In this document: positions 12,464 through 26,210 of the stretch, in pieces | Numbering within the stretch: position 1 is the stretch's first letter | Layout of the letters: the number at the start of each line of letters is the position of its first letter | Assembly (NCBI GenBank): GCA_008508345.1 | Contig: QNGE01000846.1 | Span: forward strand, 45,565-109,564 | Direction: 5' to 3' | Length of the DNA: 64,000 bases | Origin: Paragonimus westermani | Taxonomy: Eukaryota; Platyhelminthes; Trematoda; Plagiorchiida; Troglotrematidae | Translations under genes and position numbers: made by a program | The notes under the pieces: generated by a model | Told to the model about the DNA's origin: nothing | What the model saw: the letters and a program-made list of their open reading frames with translations, nothing else | Databases searched by the model: none

Positions 12464-12566
12464 ACTGTAATACTCTACATTTTAAAATTCAGCCACCTAG
12501 ATGGGCCTTTCTCATAAACTCAACTTGTTCCTAACGTTGTGTTATTCTCAATCGGTTTATCAACTG
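12464..12566 (+). repeat. diverged copy of the 63.7-kb fold-back repeat (one arm)
   Basis: Aligns along most of its length with 63709-63800. Shared blocks are tgtaatactctac, ccacct with gggccttt, and gttgtgttattctcaatc. The left inverted arm found at 63670-63710 is absent here. No protein signal. It shows that the 63.7-kb insertion belongs to a dispersed family. Confidence 0.55.
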
Positions 12567-15500
12567 CCGTCCTTACCGGTGTGTTAGCTTCTCAAAAAGA
12601 GTTACGTAATACAAACGTTTCCACTGTGCAAGTTTGACTCTTGAATGGAAGTGTTAATGGTCCTCAATTTCTTCTTGGAAGGAGTGGTGCATTATTTTTC
12701 TCAACTTCACAAACGGATGGGCTACAAAGCGCACCAAACGACCGTGTTAACCAACAGATAACTCGTCTTTTAACCACTGGATGGATTTCTTTTCAAGCTG
12801 TATAGTTTCAGTAATGTGCAAGAAAGACCAAGGTATGTATTTCTCGAGGTCACCTTGGTTATCTGTAAATCTTCCGTTGTGGTACCTGCGGCAAATTGAA
12901 AGGCCTTGTTTATATCAAACAGCTATGGTAGATTACCCACAAACATTGTACGTTATGATCACCAAAATCGCACAGTCATTGGCGGCCTCATAGTTTACCG
13001 GAATTAATGAGTACTAAAGCGGACCCCGTTTATTAAGACTGATATGATCGATAATCTTAAGAACATTAGTATGACATCTGTTGGCAGTGAAATGTGTTGT
13101 TGTGACAGTCAGACACTTGGTAATGACAGAACCAGAATGTACCGAATCTCACAATATGGTCGCTAAATCAGTTTTCAATGCCGTCAGGCGAATTCTACCT
13201 CGCTCGTCAGCTCGATCATTAGTCACTGCAGAATAATTCTTATATACTGGTGCTATTGTTGACCATTATGTTTCAAAACACTGTTTACTCGATCCATTTA
13301 ATCACAACGCAGTGAAGAAGTATGCCTCCAGACGGTTTAATCAGATCAGTCTCTATCGCAAAACGAACACACTATTCAAACTATTCTTAGCAACAATAGT
13401 TCAACATAAATTTGAAGTTTTGTGTGCTGATGGTGCAACCATTTCCATAACAAGGGTAATGATTGTGTCAAAGGCCTGCGTGTGCACACAATACCGATCG
13501 ATGTTGTCTGAATGGTATTGCTTCATTGATCGCTAGCAGTTTTGAGTTACCACTAATTAACAATATCTTTTGACAGGGTAAACTAGGTGGTCACATGCTA
13601 AGATGTGTTTACCGATTGATGAAGTCGGATTATTCGAGCTTGTTACAACCAGCAGGTCATCTTTGACATCGCCGTCCAACCCGCCGAAAATTCGGAACAG
13701 TTGTACTGCTGACTTTTTGATCTTGACTTATAACGAATCTGGACTGTTCTACTAGCCGCGTTACTAGCAGGTGGTGCCATAATGCGAAATATGTTCACTA
13801 AGATTTTCATGAGGAACTTCAACTTGTTGCGTTTGCGTTTGCTGTTATCACTGAGGAAACACTTCAGTTCGTCATAGTGGCTACATGAACATTTTTCGCA
13901 GTTAACAACTGGATTATGAAGATTTCGTCTCCCACATCTCACTGAACTTTCATTCTTTCCGTTGGCGCATACTTTTACATTGGAAGTAATTGTATGTAAT
14001 TTGTTATTGTTAGTAGTCAACCTGAAGTTCGTGGAATCACACCAAAGCTCCGTCTACATAATGTTAACGTGACTATTATTAATCAGTTCTTTCTGCACTG
14101 TACTGCACCCCACGGTGAGTAAAAGGTATCTGACTAGTCCCGGTTTAATGTGATTAGTTTAGTGTTTGTACTACTGGATAGTTTTGTTTGTTCAGGAAAA
14201 TCGCGAGATTGTCTCATCTGTTATCATGTGCATGTGTATGTGAAAAATTGATTTTCATGTCTACAGGAGTACTTGGGGGGTATGTTACCGGACTGACTGG
14301 TTTCGTGTAACAAGAAAATAAAGTTATTTCTTTACAATGATCTACACAATTTCAACGAAATCTACCGGGTTGAAATGCCATCAGTAATAAGTTCTGGTGA
14401 AAATGCATACGATTGTTCTGATGGGCTTAATGTTTACGATCTAGTAGTAATCAACAACTACAATTTATCAAATATTTCTGGCTAAAACGTTCGTCATACG
14501 CCACAGTAGATCGGTCTCACGAAATGTCAACGAATTTACATGTCACAATGAGTTGAAATGTTAGAGAGTTTGCAACCGAAACCGTTTTGTGTGTTCCCAA
14601 ATGTGGTAGACTGGTACGAAGCACAGTGGTGTGAGTTTACATGTGGCATCAGTTGGCCGTAATAAATCGACGGACTCTTTGCGGCGTCTTCAGCATGAAT
14701 TCGAGTTTTTCGTAAATTCCAAGTACGGTTCAAAGTATGAAGAAAACACGCCAAGTGAAGTATAATCTGAGATGTTCCCATAAATATATCATGTGTTGGT
14801 AAGTGGGAGATGAGGATATTCCTCGGAATCCTTTGGAACGAAGTAAATAGAACAACGATGAGCAATTGATTACGTTTCTTCCGCGTTATTATCGTTTGCA
14901 AGCTATTTATAAACGCACTTGTAATTAAGTACAAACATAGGAATTAGAATTCACGAGGCTGAAGTCATGGCTTCAAGGGTTATACAAGCCAAGTGAACAC
15001 AAATACAAACTCATGCATGCGAAAATGATGAAACGGGGCTACTGGTTTGGCTGCAGTATAATACTATATCGTTTGTGTACATTCAGGTGTTCTAATAGCC
15101 GGGGACGTGTCAGACCGAATGATGCGATTTGGTATTTCCAAACAATGATTCGGCGTTCAGTTTGGATGAAGTTTTTTAAAGTTGATGTTGAATGTAGTCA
15201 GTTAACTTCCAAAAAAGCGGTTTAGTGCGATGAAGCAAGAACGCGGATAATTTCAAGATTTTTTATTCGGAAAAGCAACACTAGGGTTTATGCGTTTCAA
15301 CAACGTTGTCTCTAGGACGCCACGTCTGATAACTTTGCCAACTCCCAGCTAATTCACAAATAAAAACATTGTTTTATGCAGTAATGCATTCTGCTATTTC
15401 GCATTGTATTCTACCGTTTTGATATTTCGATATCCAAATACATGTTCATGCCCCACTGCTGAGTAGTAGTTCGAGTAGTAAAATGCGGTCATTGATCTTC

Positions 15501-18334
15501 ACTACATTGGCACATTACGAGTTGAACGACTTCAAGAATTAGTCCACATCTTGCTCCTGTTAACACTGTTACCCAAAACGCTTGAAAACTTTATTTTTAC
15601 CGGGCGAGGAAAATCAGTTTCATTAGTTGAGGACATCCAACTACTAATTGACTTTGTGGTTATACTCCGCTCTCATATTGTCAGACATTTAGAACTCCAC
15701 TAGACTACAGCACAGTATGACTCCTTCTTGTGGTTAATTTCTCCTAAAATCCGGAAAACAGCATAGTACGATTCGTTAGTTTGAGTAGTTTCCGCTTCAC
15801 CTAATGTTCTCCTTCGAATAGAAACTAGCTATGTACACCAACATTGTTTGGGTTGCTCTCCTGTCATGTTCTTTGGTATGTTAACCAAAGATAGTAACGT
15901 AATCCCGATTACTGAGATATTTATTTGTCCATTAGCATCTTTAATGTGAATTTGGTAGATTCAAGCGTTATACAAGAACGTCGTAGCAGTCAAAGTTAAT
16001 CTTCCTCAGGATCCCTCAGTTTTTCGCAGGATAAATGATTAAACGCGGGAGTATATGATTATCCCTAATTCGCTAGTGACCTGGTTTTTGTCAAATACTG
16101 ACCGTACAATGCGCAAAAGCACCCACAGCTTGAGTCAGTCGTTTCTTACGTCACTTTTAATATGACCTCTCTTCAAAATCTTTTAGTTACTGAAGGATAC
16201 GGTTGTGGTGGTCCCATTTGGTGTTTTACTGATCTTCGAGTACCCTGTATATCAGGAACAGCTAGGTTCGGGTTTAATTTCCTCACATGATTCATGATGC
16301 GACCATGTAAAACCTTCCGTGGAAAGTGAAGTATGTCCGACAAAGACTAGTTGTTTATGATGGAGGAAAGTGATTAGACTCTAGAATCGCCCCATTTCAG
16401 ATTTTCCATACAGGGCTTGGTGAATGAAGCATTGCAATTATTGACCCGTGGCCACATGCTGACTAAGTTTTAAACGTATTCTGTACTTGGTTACCGTTAT
16501 TTGCATTTATGAGAAGATAGGACTGTTATATTTTTGACAGTCCACAAACTCGAAGGTGTCCAGTTCTCCGATAAGTATCAGTTATCAAAACGTTGCTCAA
16601 TAAACCATTCGGTTTTTGTGATTTCTACTTGGCTAGAAGTCTTGAGCGTGAAGTCATCGATTAGAAGTAACAAGAAGATTACTGGGTTTCTCCTCTAGTC
16701 CATCAGACAACTTGAGAAGTATTCACAAACGAGTGCAGCGGAACGCTTGCTTATGATGTTTTGTTCAAACATGAGGTCAGTGGCACGCAACTGTCAGCAT
16801 CGTTGTTTCGTGAGTGCGTGGTCAGGTTTTAAATCTTGGGCGTCACGCTGCTATGTACTACTGACAGGGTTCAACAAGAAGAAACCTCGAGTATATTATC
16901 TGTTTAAAAATATGTTGGCCGAAAATTTTATGGGACTGTGTCAACTCTAATAAGTGTGAGGGGGTTTCATTTCATAGTTGAATTAAAGAAGTCTGTTAAA
17001 ATGATGGGGATATCTCATACGAAACTTTTGCGCAACAGTTTGAAGGTTTCCGTACAGGGGTATTTCGTTACAGCGATGAGGTAGTCTATTGAAACAAAGT
17101 CTAGTATAAGACTCATTGTAAGGCTGTTCTTCTTATGGAGGTAATGTTGAGAATTTAGATCCGACCTCATGTATGCACGGAAGTAGTGATGATCACAGTT
17201 CAGACAGAGCTGGTAAAAAACAGTACCGATGCTCAAAATATCATCGTAAACATAAACGACTATTTCATAGGATGGAACGGTTTGTTTGTTTGATGACACA
17301 TATCCCACCTCAGGTGCGCTTGGTCAATAGGATGTTGATACGGACGTTACCGAAACTACTAGGGAGCAGATAAATTGGGTAGAAAACAGAGTACTGTGGT
17401 AAGTCACCATTGTGGTTATCTGAAAAGTCTGTGTGGACGTGAGAGCTGTGAGCCAATGTGAATGACGTTTAGGGTATGCTCACCAAAATTTCCCGACTAC
17501 TTATTAGTAATCCAAGCACCTTTCAGCAGGTTCATTAATTTCTGCGCTCTCGTCCGGGCCCAGAGATTAAAGGGTTTAATGATCAAACGGTTGCTCTGTT
17601 CCCTTGAGGCAGTTAAGTCATTGACGTGTAGAACCATCAGCAAGTTCGGACATACTGAACAATACGGAGACTACACTGGGCTGGCTGGCTTGATTAAGAA
17701 AACCGAATGTTTTCTGGGACATGAACGATGAAATCATTTGAGGTGCCATTCCGATGAAAACGTCGTGTGCTGTGTTAAGCAAAACCGAATCATTTGGAGC
17801 GAGAAGAAAGCTCACACGGCGGAGAGAAAACTGATGGGGTTACGGGCTGGCACCCGAATCCGCGGCGAGTAAAGGGGAGGCTTTGCTCCAAGAATGAAAA
17901 TTGGAGCCAAAAATCGCGACCGCGAGAAATAAAGGTACCACTCAATGGATCACACGAGAATCGTTGTTTCCCTTCTACCTCACTTGATCGATTCCGTTAT
18001 GAGATGCATGTCTGTTTGGTGACTAACAGTAGCATTTTCTGAGCCGGTCTTATCGTACCAGTCGTTGAATAACCTCGACAAAGAGCCTTCATATTCCAGA
18101 AGTGTTTCCGAGCCATTTCTTCACTGCAATCAGCATGGCTAGATCCAGGGTTTGTGATGGAAATCGGTACATGTTGTAAGGTCAGTTGTGGAAAGAGATT
18201 AGGTCCAGCAGAAATCTGCAACTTGATACCATAGTTAGGTGATGTGTTACATTGTATCTGGTACAGTTCAATAGAAACGCTGCAATTAGGAGCGAAAATG
18301 CTCTGCTATCTTCCGGAAACGGTTTAAAAACCGA
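12567..18334. other. no recognised gene
   Basis: Almost 6 kb without supported features. The longest open frames are 125 codons (13643-14020, -) and 132 codons (14536-14934, -). Neither shows a known domain, signal peptide or plausible splice context. The interval at about 17780-17930 is locally more GC-rich than its surroundings, with no identifiable function. Confidence 0.35.
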
Positions 18335-18440
18335 CCACTAGACTAGAGTTTCGCTTCTTTTCAAAAGAGGCTGGCTGGAAAGACTTTCTGAATGCGAAGG
18401 CTGCGATCAAATTTGAGTGATGGTCAACTTGAAAATAAAC
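18335..18440 (+). mobile_element. SINE copy, 3' half only
   Basis: Plus-strand fragment matching the part of the SINE after the ribozyme. The segment actagagtttcgcttctttt begins it. It continues through ggctggctggaaagactttc and ends in the family tail gtcaacttgaaaataaac near 18437. The tRNA-like head and the hammerhead are missing. Confidence 0.65.
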
Positions 18441-21400
18441 CCAATTTGGTTGACTATCTTTATGAAACTGTACATGATACACGAACATGTCGACGAGAAC
18501 ACGGGACAATGATATTAGGGGACATACAGATATATATATATATGTATATAGGATTATTGCATCGAGCTGCGGAATCTGAATGGAAAAAGAACAGAAGATG
18601 GAAGGCACATGTTGAAGTATAAAGGATGAGTGATGATTAAGCTCATGCAAAAGTATTTCTGAATATACCTCCACGAACACAGATTGGCAGGGTCTATTTT
18701 GGTTCTTAATATCGAGGACAAATCAGTTCAGTGATTTGCAACTAGTACGTTTGCATTAACCAGGGTTTAAGGTTAGGCAACAGCTTTCCGAACACTTCCC
18801 AATAAATGTTCAATTGTGGAAGAGACTTTCCAGTCAGATTTCTTCACAGTCTCATTAAATTGTAAATAAATGGTGTTTAAGTGCCAATAAGCTACTGTAC
18901 CTTGATCTAAGGTAACCGTAGTTCACGAGTTTGATCAGTGACCACGGTGTCAGTGATATCATAAATTTACTTCGTCGATGTGTTCAAGCATTTGACGGTT
19001 AGAAGTAAAACATTGCTAATTTTGAATGGTCGACTGTTGTTCTTTTGGTTTGGTAGCTGTGCTGGTTTCATATCTTATTATACGTTAACGGCGGAGAAAA
19101 ACGACTATTCTGTCTTCTGTCTGTGTGTTATTTGTATGTGCGTTTTACCCTACAAAATGAGTGAACCTCAACTATCCCCACTGATAAAGCCGGTACAACA
19201 AATGTGCACTAAATGCCTTGATTGCTCAGTAGCGTTGAACATCAGGCTAGGAAATGAACACATTTTCAATGATAATCAAGTGGTTGATTAGATCGGTCTC
19301 GATTCACACATCTCCTTGGTCTTGCATGTTACTACAACATATCGCGTGACAGTAGCTGTTTCAACGGTTTCTTTCGTTCGCGACCCATCAGACATGGTTG
19401 ATCTGACTAAAATGTTAGAAATGCTCAAAAAAATGAAAACTACTGAAAAGATTTAACAAAGTGAAGTGAAACGCAATGTCGTCCCCGCATTAGTGCCTGT
19501 TGACCGATAAACTGCTTAGCGGTGAATTCGGTTGTCGTAGTGGTGTGCCTTTCTAATTGGCTTATGTGATAAGTTTTTTGTATGAACTATTGACTTGTAA
19601 TGAAATTCCTGACCTATTGCAAACATTTTGCCATTTCGAAGTTCTTCGTTGAGAGAAATCGTTGAATTTTAAAGTACACTCATAATTCCCGAGATTTTGA
19701 AAACCGTACTTCCATTGCCAAGAAAAGCTTCACGGGAAGACGAAAGCGCTTCATCAATGTGTGTGTGTTCGAAAGACATTTTGATCTCAGTAAGCTCGAT
19801 TTATACGGCATTGACACAGTAAATAGGCCAAAGATGTGTTCGGACAACTTTGAAACTTTATATGTGTTCATGATTAATATCGGGGGAATAGTAAGATAAT
19901 TCTAATTATACAAAAAAGATATAACCCCTTAAAAGAACTTGTACACTCGGCTGAAGACTACCCATTCAACGAAGTTTAAACAATGACTACGCGTCGGAGT
20001 AAACGTTGAGATTACTTGCATGTGGCTAGGATTAAAAGACAAGGATTCGGAAGCAGAACAATCTGTGAAGAATCACTCATCACATCCAATCTTACGACTG
20101 GATAATTTCACGTAGGTTGGAATAATTTCAGGCTGCCCGAACCTGGACAGGATTCAAACAATGATCCTTCGAACTCACAAACTATCAACAGACGGAACAT
20201 TACAGTATGCACCTTATGTGAACTAATGGCTAGGTTAGGCAAAGCGACTTGAACATAATCATTATAGATCAGATACCACCGTTCAGTTGTTGGACTGCAA
20301 TCGAAAGCTCCAAAACATTAAAAATGCTCGATTAACCTCATTTAATTTGTCATGTGAATGACTTGTAGTTCAGCTAACAATTATGTAACCGGCGTGATTT
20401 GCTTAATGTATGCTTTCCAAAAAATGACTTTGCTCCATCACCTTCACAGTTGAGAATTCATACCCTAACAGTCGTTACTAAAATCCTACCTTGCTAAGAG
20501 ACCTTTCTTGATTGTGTTGACCGAAGTGTCTCTGAGCAAAGAATGTGAGTTGTATGTTTCGTGCTTTATTTTCTGATACGCCGATTTTAATGAGGTTTGA
20601 AAGCAACAGATATCAGTAGGTCTTAATATTCGTGGTGTACGCTGCAGCTAAACGAATGCACTTGGAAAACGTCCCACATCTGTAAGATGTCATCACTGAA
20701 AATGTCACACGCAGATCCCAGCGGTCATTTGACACGCAGTGGTTTGGTGTAGATTCCGCCGACTCAGACTTACAACAAACTGCCGTCATACTGACGCAAA
20801 ACAAAACCATCAGGAAAAGAAGGTGCTGTTTGGTTAGCTCCGACGGCCAGACTATCGTGTTCAGTTCCTAAGCATCGTCAACACAATTCGGACAACAATT
20901 CTACAGTAAGTGCAAATTAACCGTCAGCCTGCCAGAGTGAATTGTGAAGACTGTTCACGAACGAACTGATGGGTGATTCGTTTTATCGTCAGTGAGCTAA
21001 GTTTTGTTTAACATAACTACTGTATTGATTACTTCCGGTCACTTCTGGATTAGCCAGCTGGTATCAATTACCCCACAACTTCTGCCATTGAGCATCATTT
21101 TGTTGATGCCTAGGTTATCATCAGACATTTTCGTAGGAGCTATTCAGATGTTTCCAGATGAACTGTTTGCTACTTGTCTAGGCTATCTCACTCAGACGTG
21201 GTTCACACAAGTTAAATCATTGTCTGGTCTTAGATTCCGCGTTTTCACAAAGCTTCTTCTAAAAAGTGTGTCCTTTTTCGACATAAGATACATCCAGGCT
21301 TCTTACCGATTCATAAATGGCAATGTTAAACTGAATCCACGTTTCTAATGGCGCTTTTTTTCATGTAATCCGTTTGAAGCTATTCACGCTTCAGGTAAAA

Positions 21401-22085
21401 ATATAATCCTGTTTGGAAAAATATTCGTTAACTTTCCACTAATTAATAGCCGTGTTAATTCGAACTTCCAGTAATGATGCTTGTAAGAAGGTTGCCTTTA
21501 CTCTCATTCTTGGTTTCAGGTAATGGCCAGTTTACGGCTTTTATGACGACCCCACTCTTTTCATTTATCTGATCGGTAGGTGAACTGGTAATCTGGCTTG
21601 CGACTGAAATAACAGAACTGTGTAGCTGAACTGAGATGCTCCCTTTGAAACCAGTTCTTCTAACTCCTGTTGTTTGACGAAATGATATTGCAATGTGGTT
21701 ACTACATTTTGCTTATAGATTGTGCTCAAAAGATTGACGTCGATGGTCTTCAAAATACTCCGGGTGATTTATGGGTAATTCACTCAGTAACGCACACTCG
21801 TCAATCCCGATAACGCTTATTCAGATGGTTGGGTTAACGGGACTATCATCCAAGTCGAAAAACAGTCAGAAAAAGTGATCGAAAGGATTGGAATTTATAC
21901 GGTACTACTGAATAAGATGACAATAAAGATGCTAACTCACTTTGGATGCGAATTATTAAAATACACAAATTATCCAACAGAAAGGCGTTCAAAATGAAGT
22001 AACCAAAACACAAATCCGCCAGAAGCCACCAGTCAACGCGAAATGAGCTCATAAAAACAGTCGGGTGTGGATGAAGGTGGGTTAC
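18441..22085. other. no recognised gene; short TA microsatellite at 18530-18550
   Basis: About 3.6 kb. A short alternating TA run at 18530-18550 is the only simple repeat seen. Open frames up to 114 codons (21004-21348, +) have no recognisable domain. Confidence 0.4.
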
Positions 22086-22443
22086 TGTCAGATAATATCA
22101 AGAAGGAGAGTTTTACTAGATAGGTAATGATAGTTATAGAAGAAATTAAATACTGTGCAGTAATAGAACAAAATTCGTAATAATCGTTTACTACCCACAG
22201 CAGAGACTAATGAGGTCAAATTTAAGATCGGCTTTTTACAAACAAACCAAATAGACCTCAACGAATTCACCGCTCCGGATCATACCAAATAAAGACGACA
22301 AACGTATCTGACAAGCTTCAACGTATCTAGCACCACACCCCAAAAGTCACTCAAGCTTTCTATAAAACTTACGAATACCATTGGAGAACAAAGCGCTGAA
22401 AAACATAGAACAGCTCTTCACATACCAAAATTAATTTCTGACA
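22086..22443 (-). repeat. BEL/Pao 3' long terminal repeat
   Basis: Proposed 358-bp LTR at the 3' end of the minus-strand BEL/Pao element. On the minus strand it begins TGTCAGA (22443-22437) and ends TCTGACA (22092-22086), a perfect 7-bp inverted terminus of the TG...CA type. A purine-rich tract, GGAAGGGCG, lies directly before it and can serve as the plus-strand primer. The pol frame runs about 12 bases into the LTR before its TAA stop. A matching 5' LTR was not found, so the boundary rests on termini and position only. Confidence 0.65.
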
Positions 22444-25400
22444 CGCCCTTCCAGAAGACACAACGACCTTATATCACGCTTCACAAAACCTTCTGGTGGT
22501 TTCACGAATACTTGTCTTACGTGATTATTTAATACTGGAGATGCATTAGTTACTACTCCTTTCGACCAGGCACCCCGATCAGTTGGCGTGTCACAAAGGA
22601 GGAAGACGCCCCCTAATTGCAAATCACGTGAGGTAGTGAACCATTTATGGTAAGCTTGCAGCCCAGGCAGGTATTCACTTCGCCAGTTTCCAAAATACGC
22701 AAGCGAGATATTGGGCTTGGCCTCAACCCTTAGTGTAGCGCTTTGATAATGAGAAACCCAATTCGACCGAAGCAATAACAGATCGCTCGGTCTCAGTAGT
22801 TTCGGAGTTTGGGGATTATCATAGACGGGTGCAAGCGGACGATTCTTAATTAATCGCTCCATCTCTACCATGTAAGTGAGCAGTTCCTCTTTATTCCTAG
22901 CCTGCTGGAAGTGACAGAAGTAATTACCCGCCGGATAGTTCTTATCACTCTTTCCCGTATTCTACCTCGAAGGCTGGCTTCAGGTGAGTTTAAATGCCAG
23001 TTAATTTTGCGAAGTAGCAAACAGTCAGCAATCTTTCTTTGGTCCAAAGCTTGGAGCTTCCTCTTCAGCTCTGAATTTGCTCCTACAAAGTTGGTGCCGT
23101 TGTCGCTGTGTATGGCATCCGGAGCTCTTCGTCTACCGACATATATAATAAGTGCCATCGTGAACGAATTAGTAGACAGTGAATGAGCAACCTCCAAATA
23201 GATAGCACAGGTCTGAAAACAAGTAAACACACAGTCGTAACGTTCGTATTTGCTGCTGCCTATCTTGACCCTGAAGGGACCAAATTAGTCCACTCCAGTA
23301 TACTGGAGTGGATACCCGTCAGCAGTCACTCTACTTATTGGTAGTGGAGCCATTAACTGTTCACATGGCTTAGAAAACTGTAATCTACATTATTAGTACT
23401 TACTAATCGTGCGCCTAACAGTCATAATCCCTTTTAACACCCGGAATTTCGTCCAAATGGATGCAAGTACATATGTGGCACCCATGTGACCTTCCATCTC
23501 GTGGTAATGCCTAACTATAAACTCTGTGACTGTGCCGTGTGATGGTAAAATAACAGGCCTTGTATCTTCTTTGTCAGAGCCACTACTTGCTTTCCCCCCA
23601 CGACGCAATAAGCCGTTTAGTGGTACTGGTCTCAACCGGGACAGATGATCTATACGTCTCTTGTCAATGGGTTTAGCCTTGAGATATTTCATGTCGTCTG
23701 AAAACCATTGTTCCTGATCACGCGTGATCAACTTATTTGTAGCTCGTTCCAGTTCGACTAAACTAAGTGGCCTTGACTTCACCGGATCTCCTTGGCTCCC
23801 AGACTTTAGTGAGCAACCGAACCTAGAGAAGCCTGATAGTCATGCCACTGCCTTCACTAATTTCAACCAATTTGAATATCATGGTACCAGAAAGTCTAAA
23901 ATGGGATTCAGCGCAGTCACAGTCTCAACAGCTAAAACATGCCTAGCCTCGCAGTTCTTGTTCGTCAGTGCAACTTGAGAAAGTGATAACTTTGGCCAAC
24001 TGCTTTCTGAAAACTCTAGAAGCTCCGGTCCCTGAAGTCAATGATCAATCTCATGGGAAAATGAATGTGAAACTCCTCTCGATGCCACGTCGACCGGGTT
24101 CAGCTCGGATGGCACATGTCTCCACGGTGATATAGTGATATACTCACGTATTAATCTCACTCGGTTCGCAACAAATATAGCAAAGCGCGACATGGTATTC
24201 TGAATATATTGCAGTACTATCACTGAGTCCGTCCACAAAAATACGCGGTCGATACGTATTCTCAGTTTGTCCACAAGGAGCCGCATCATTCTTGCTGCGA
24301 GGACGGCCGCCGTGAGTTCAAGTCTCGGGATAGTAATTTGTTTTACTTAGAGCCACCATTGATGTGCCTAGAATGATTGAGCACTTAACCAAACCGCTCG
24401 AAGCTGTTAGCCGAATACAATCAAATTCACCGTATCCTATCTGAAATACATCACAAAATAAGTGCAATTTTTTCCCCGGAGAAACACACTGAGGCACTCA
24501 AGTTGATTCAAAAGACCGAATGTTCGTCAGCCAATTCTTCCAGTTTTGACTATGGGTCTCTTCTATTAAACTATCCCAACCAAGACGCCGATCACAAACG
24601 TTTTGCAGCTGCTTACGAGTTTGAATTAAAATTGGATCAACCACTCCCAAATGGTCTTATAAGAAAGCAACGCACCTCAATATACCCCTCCTAGTGTAAG
24701 ACGTATCCTCAAGGTGCACTTGAAACTGAAAGTAATTATTTATTACTTCCCACGTCACACCCAAGGCTCCTTGGTTGTCGAAAACCCCTAGGTCTAGGTT
24801 AATCATTTTGTACAGTCTATCCTCTAAGGGTACATGTTCGACAACCTCGGAGCTATTAAATGTCCACTTTGTAAGATGAAACCTCTTCTGTGACAGGGCG
24901 CGAAGTTCGTCTACCACAGAAACAGCCTTCTCAATCGTCTCGACCGATAACTAGTAGTCATCCACATAGAAGTTCTTCTTTATAGCTGATAGTGTTGAGG
25001 GCATCAAATCCTGTGCATGATCAGTAGCCACTCGTTAAGGAGCAAAGTTTGTACAGAACGGTGAAGAAGTGGCACCAAAGGGTAAACATTCAACTCATAT
25101 ACCTCAGGAGGTTCATCCAATGAAGGTGAGCTCCACCACAGGAAACTCAAAGCCCACCTGTCATATTCCGGAACCTAAACCTGCAGAACATTTTCTCAGT
25201 ATCCGCCGTGATGGCTGTTGGATGCTTACGAAAATGGAACAGCACTCCAACAAGATTTTGAGTTAAATCAGACCTTTGCAGCAGAATATGGTTAAGAGAC
25301 ACTCCTTGACACACACCAGTGCAATCAAACATTATTTACACTTTATCCAGATTATTCCGGTTAAGTACTGGATGATGTGGTAGATACCATCGTCTGTCAC

Positions 25401-26210
25401 GATTAGAGCTTTGCTGATGTGGTTGGATATAACGTCTGCATACTTCGATTTCAACGTGGCATTCCTAAGTAGCCTTCGCTTAAGTAAGTACAGACGTCAC
25501 TCACACATTGCAAGATTATCCGGTAGTTGGTTAACTCCTGTCCGCAATAGCAAACCAATTTCGTAGTGACCACCCGAAAAGGATAGAGAAGTCTCCACCT
25601 TAACTAGGGCTTCGTCATCCTCGATTGACAAGGATTTTCTTCCGAGATCCCCTGCTCAACGAATCCCAACTAAAACATTCTTTGAATTTTTTCCTTCAAA
25701 GACACTAGCCGAGCACCAACGTGGTTTACACACTTGGACATTCCAGGTGCAGCATGAACTGCACCCATGAGGCTCCACCCAAATGCTGTTCTAACAGTAT
25801 ACGGTTTCATTCTGGCATCCATTCTTTGCTCAAGTACCCAATGAGCCTCAGGAACAATGAATCAAATGAGAAACCCTACAATTTTGTCTAAGATACCGGC
25901 GAAGTCAATTGGTCTTCCGTTCATTATTTCTCACTGGTTCCTTCTTCTGACGGCAGTATACGTATAGCATACTGGAAAGTTCAACATATTTTTGGGGTTT
26001 GCCTGGCATACCAGACCGAAATGATCAAAGCAAGCATTGCCGGTGCGTCTTGTTGGACTGATCATGACAGAAGAATAATGGATCAGATCATTGTTTTCGA
26101 GCCGTATTTATCTTCTCTAGGTTCAAAGCACAATGTACCGAGCATTCCACGAGTTTCATCTACAGCTGTCAGAATATAGCAAGGTATTATTTTACCGGTT
26201 AATTCCTTCA
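22431..26210 (-). mobile_element. BEL/Pao LTR retrotransposon, pol remnant
   Basis: Minus-strand pol of a BEL/Pao element in canonical order. From about 26210: a possible protease region (KIIPCYILTAVDE, uncertain). Reverse transcriptase follows: pre-RT residues near 25840 (RTAFGWSLMGAVH), HHPVLN at about 25360, SLNHILLQ at about 25290, YVDD at 24957-24968, and LTKWTFNS with LGVTWEV at 24917-24700. RNase H is at 24330-24038 (LWTDSVIVLQYI, NPVDVASRG). The integrase zinc-binding segment is at 23782-23393. The integrase core holds GVD near 23290, HSDNGTNF near 23100 and ERVIRT near 22965. The C-terminal domain is at 22871-22431. Key RT and integrase residues survive, but stops and frameshifts separate the pieces, so it is dead. 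Gag and the 5' LTR were not seen. Confidence 0.9.

Noticed and set aside
18530..18550. TA run as a regulatory or origin element
   Set aside because: Short simple microsatellite with nothing around it to support a function.
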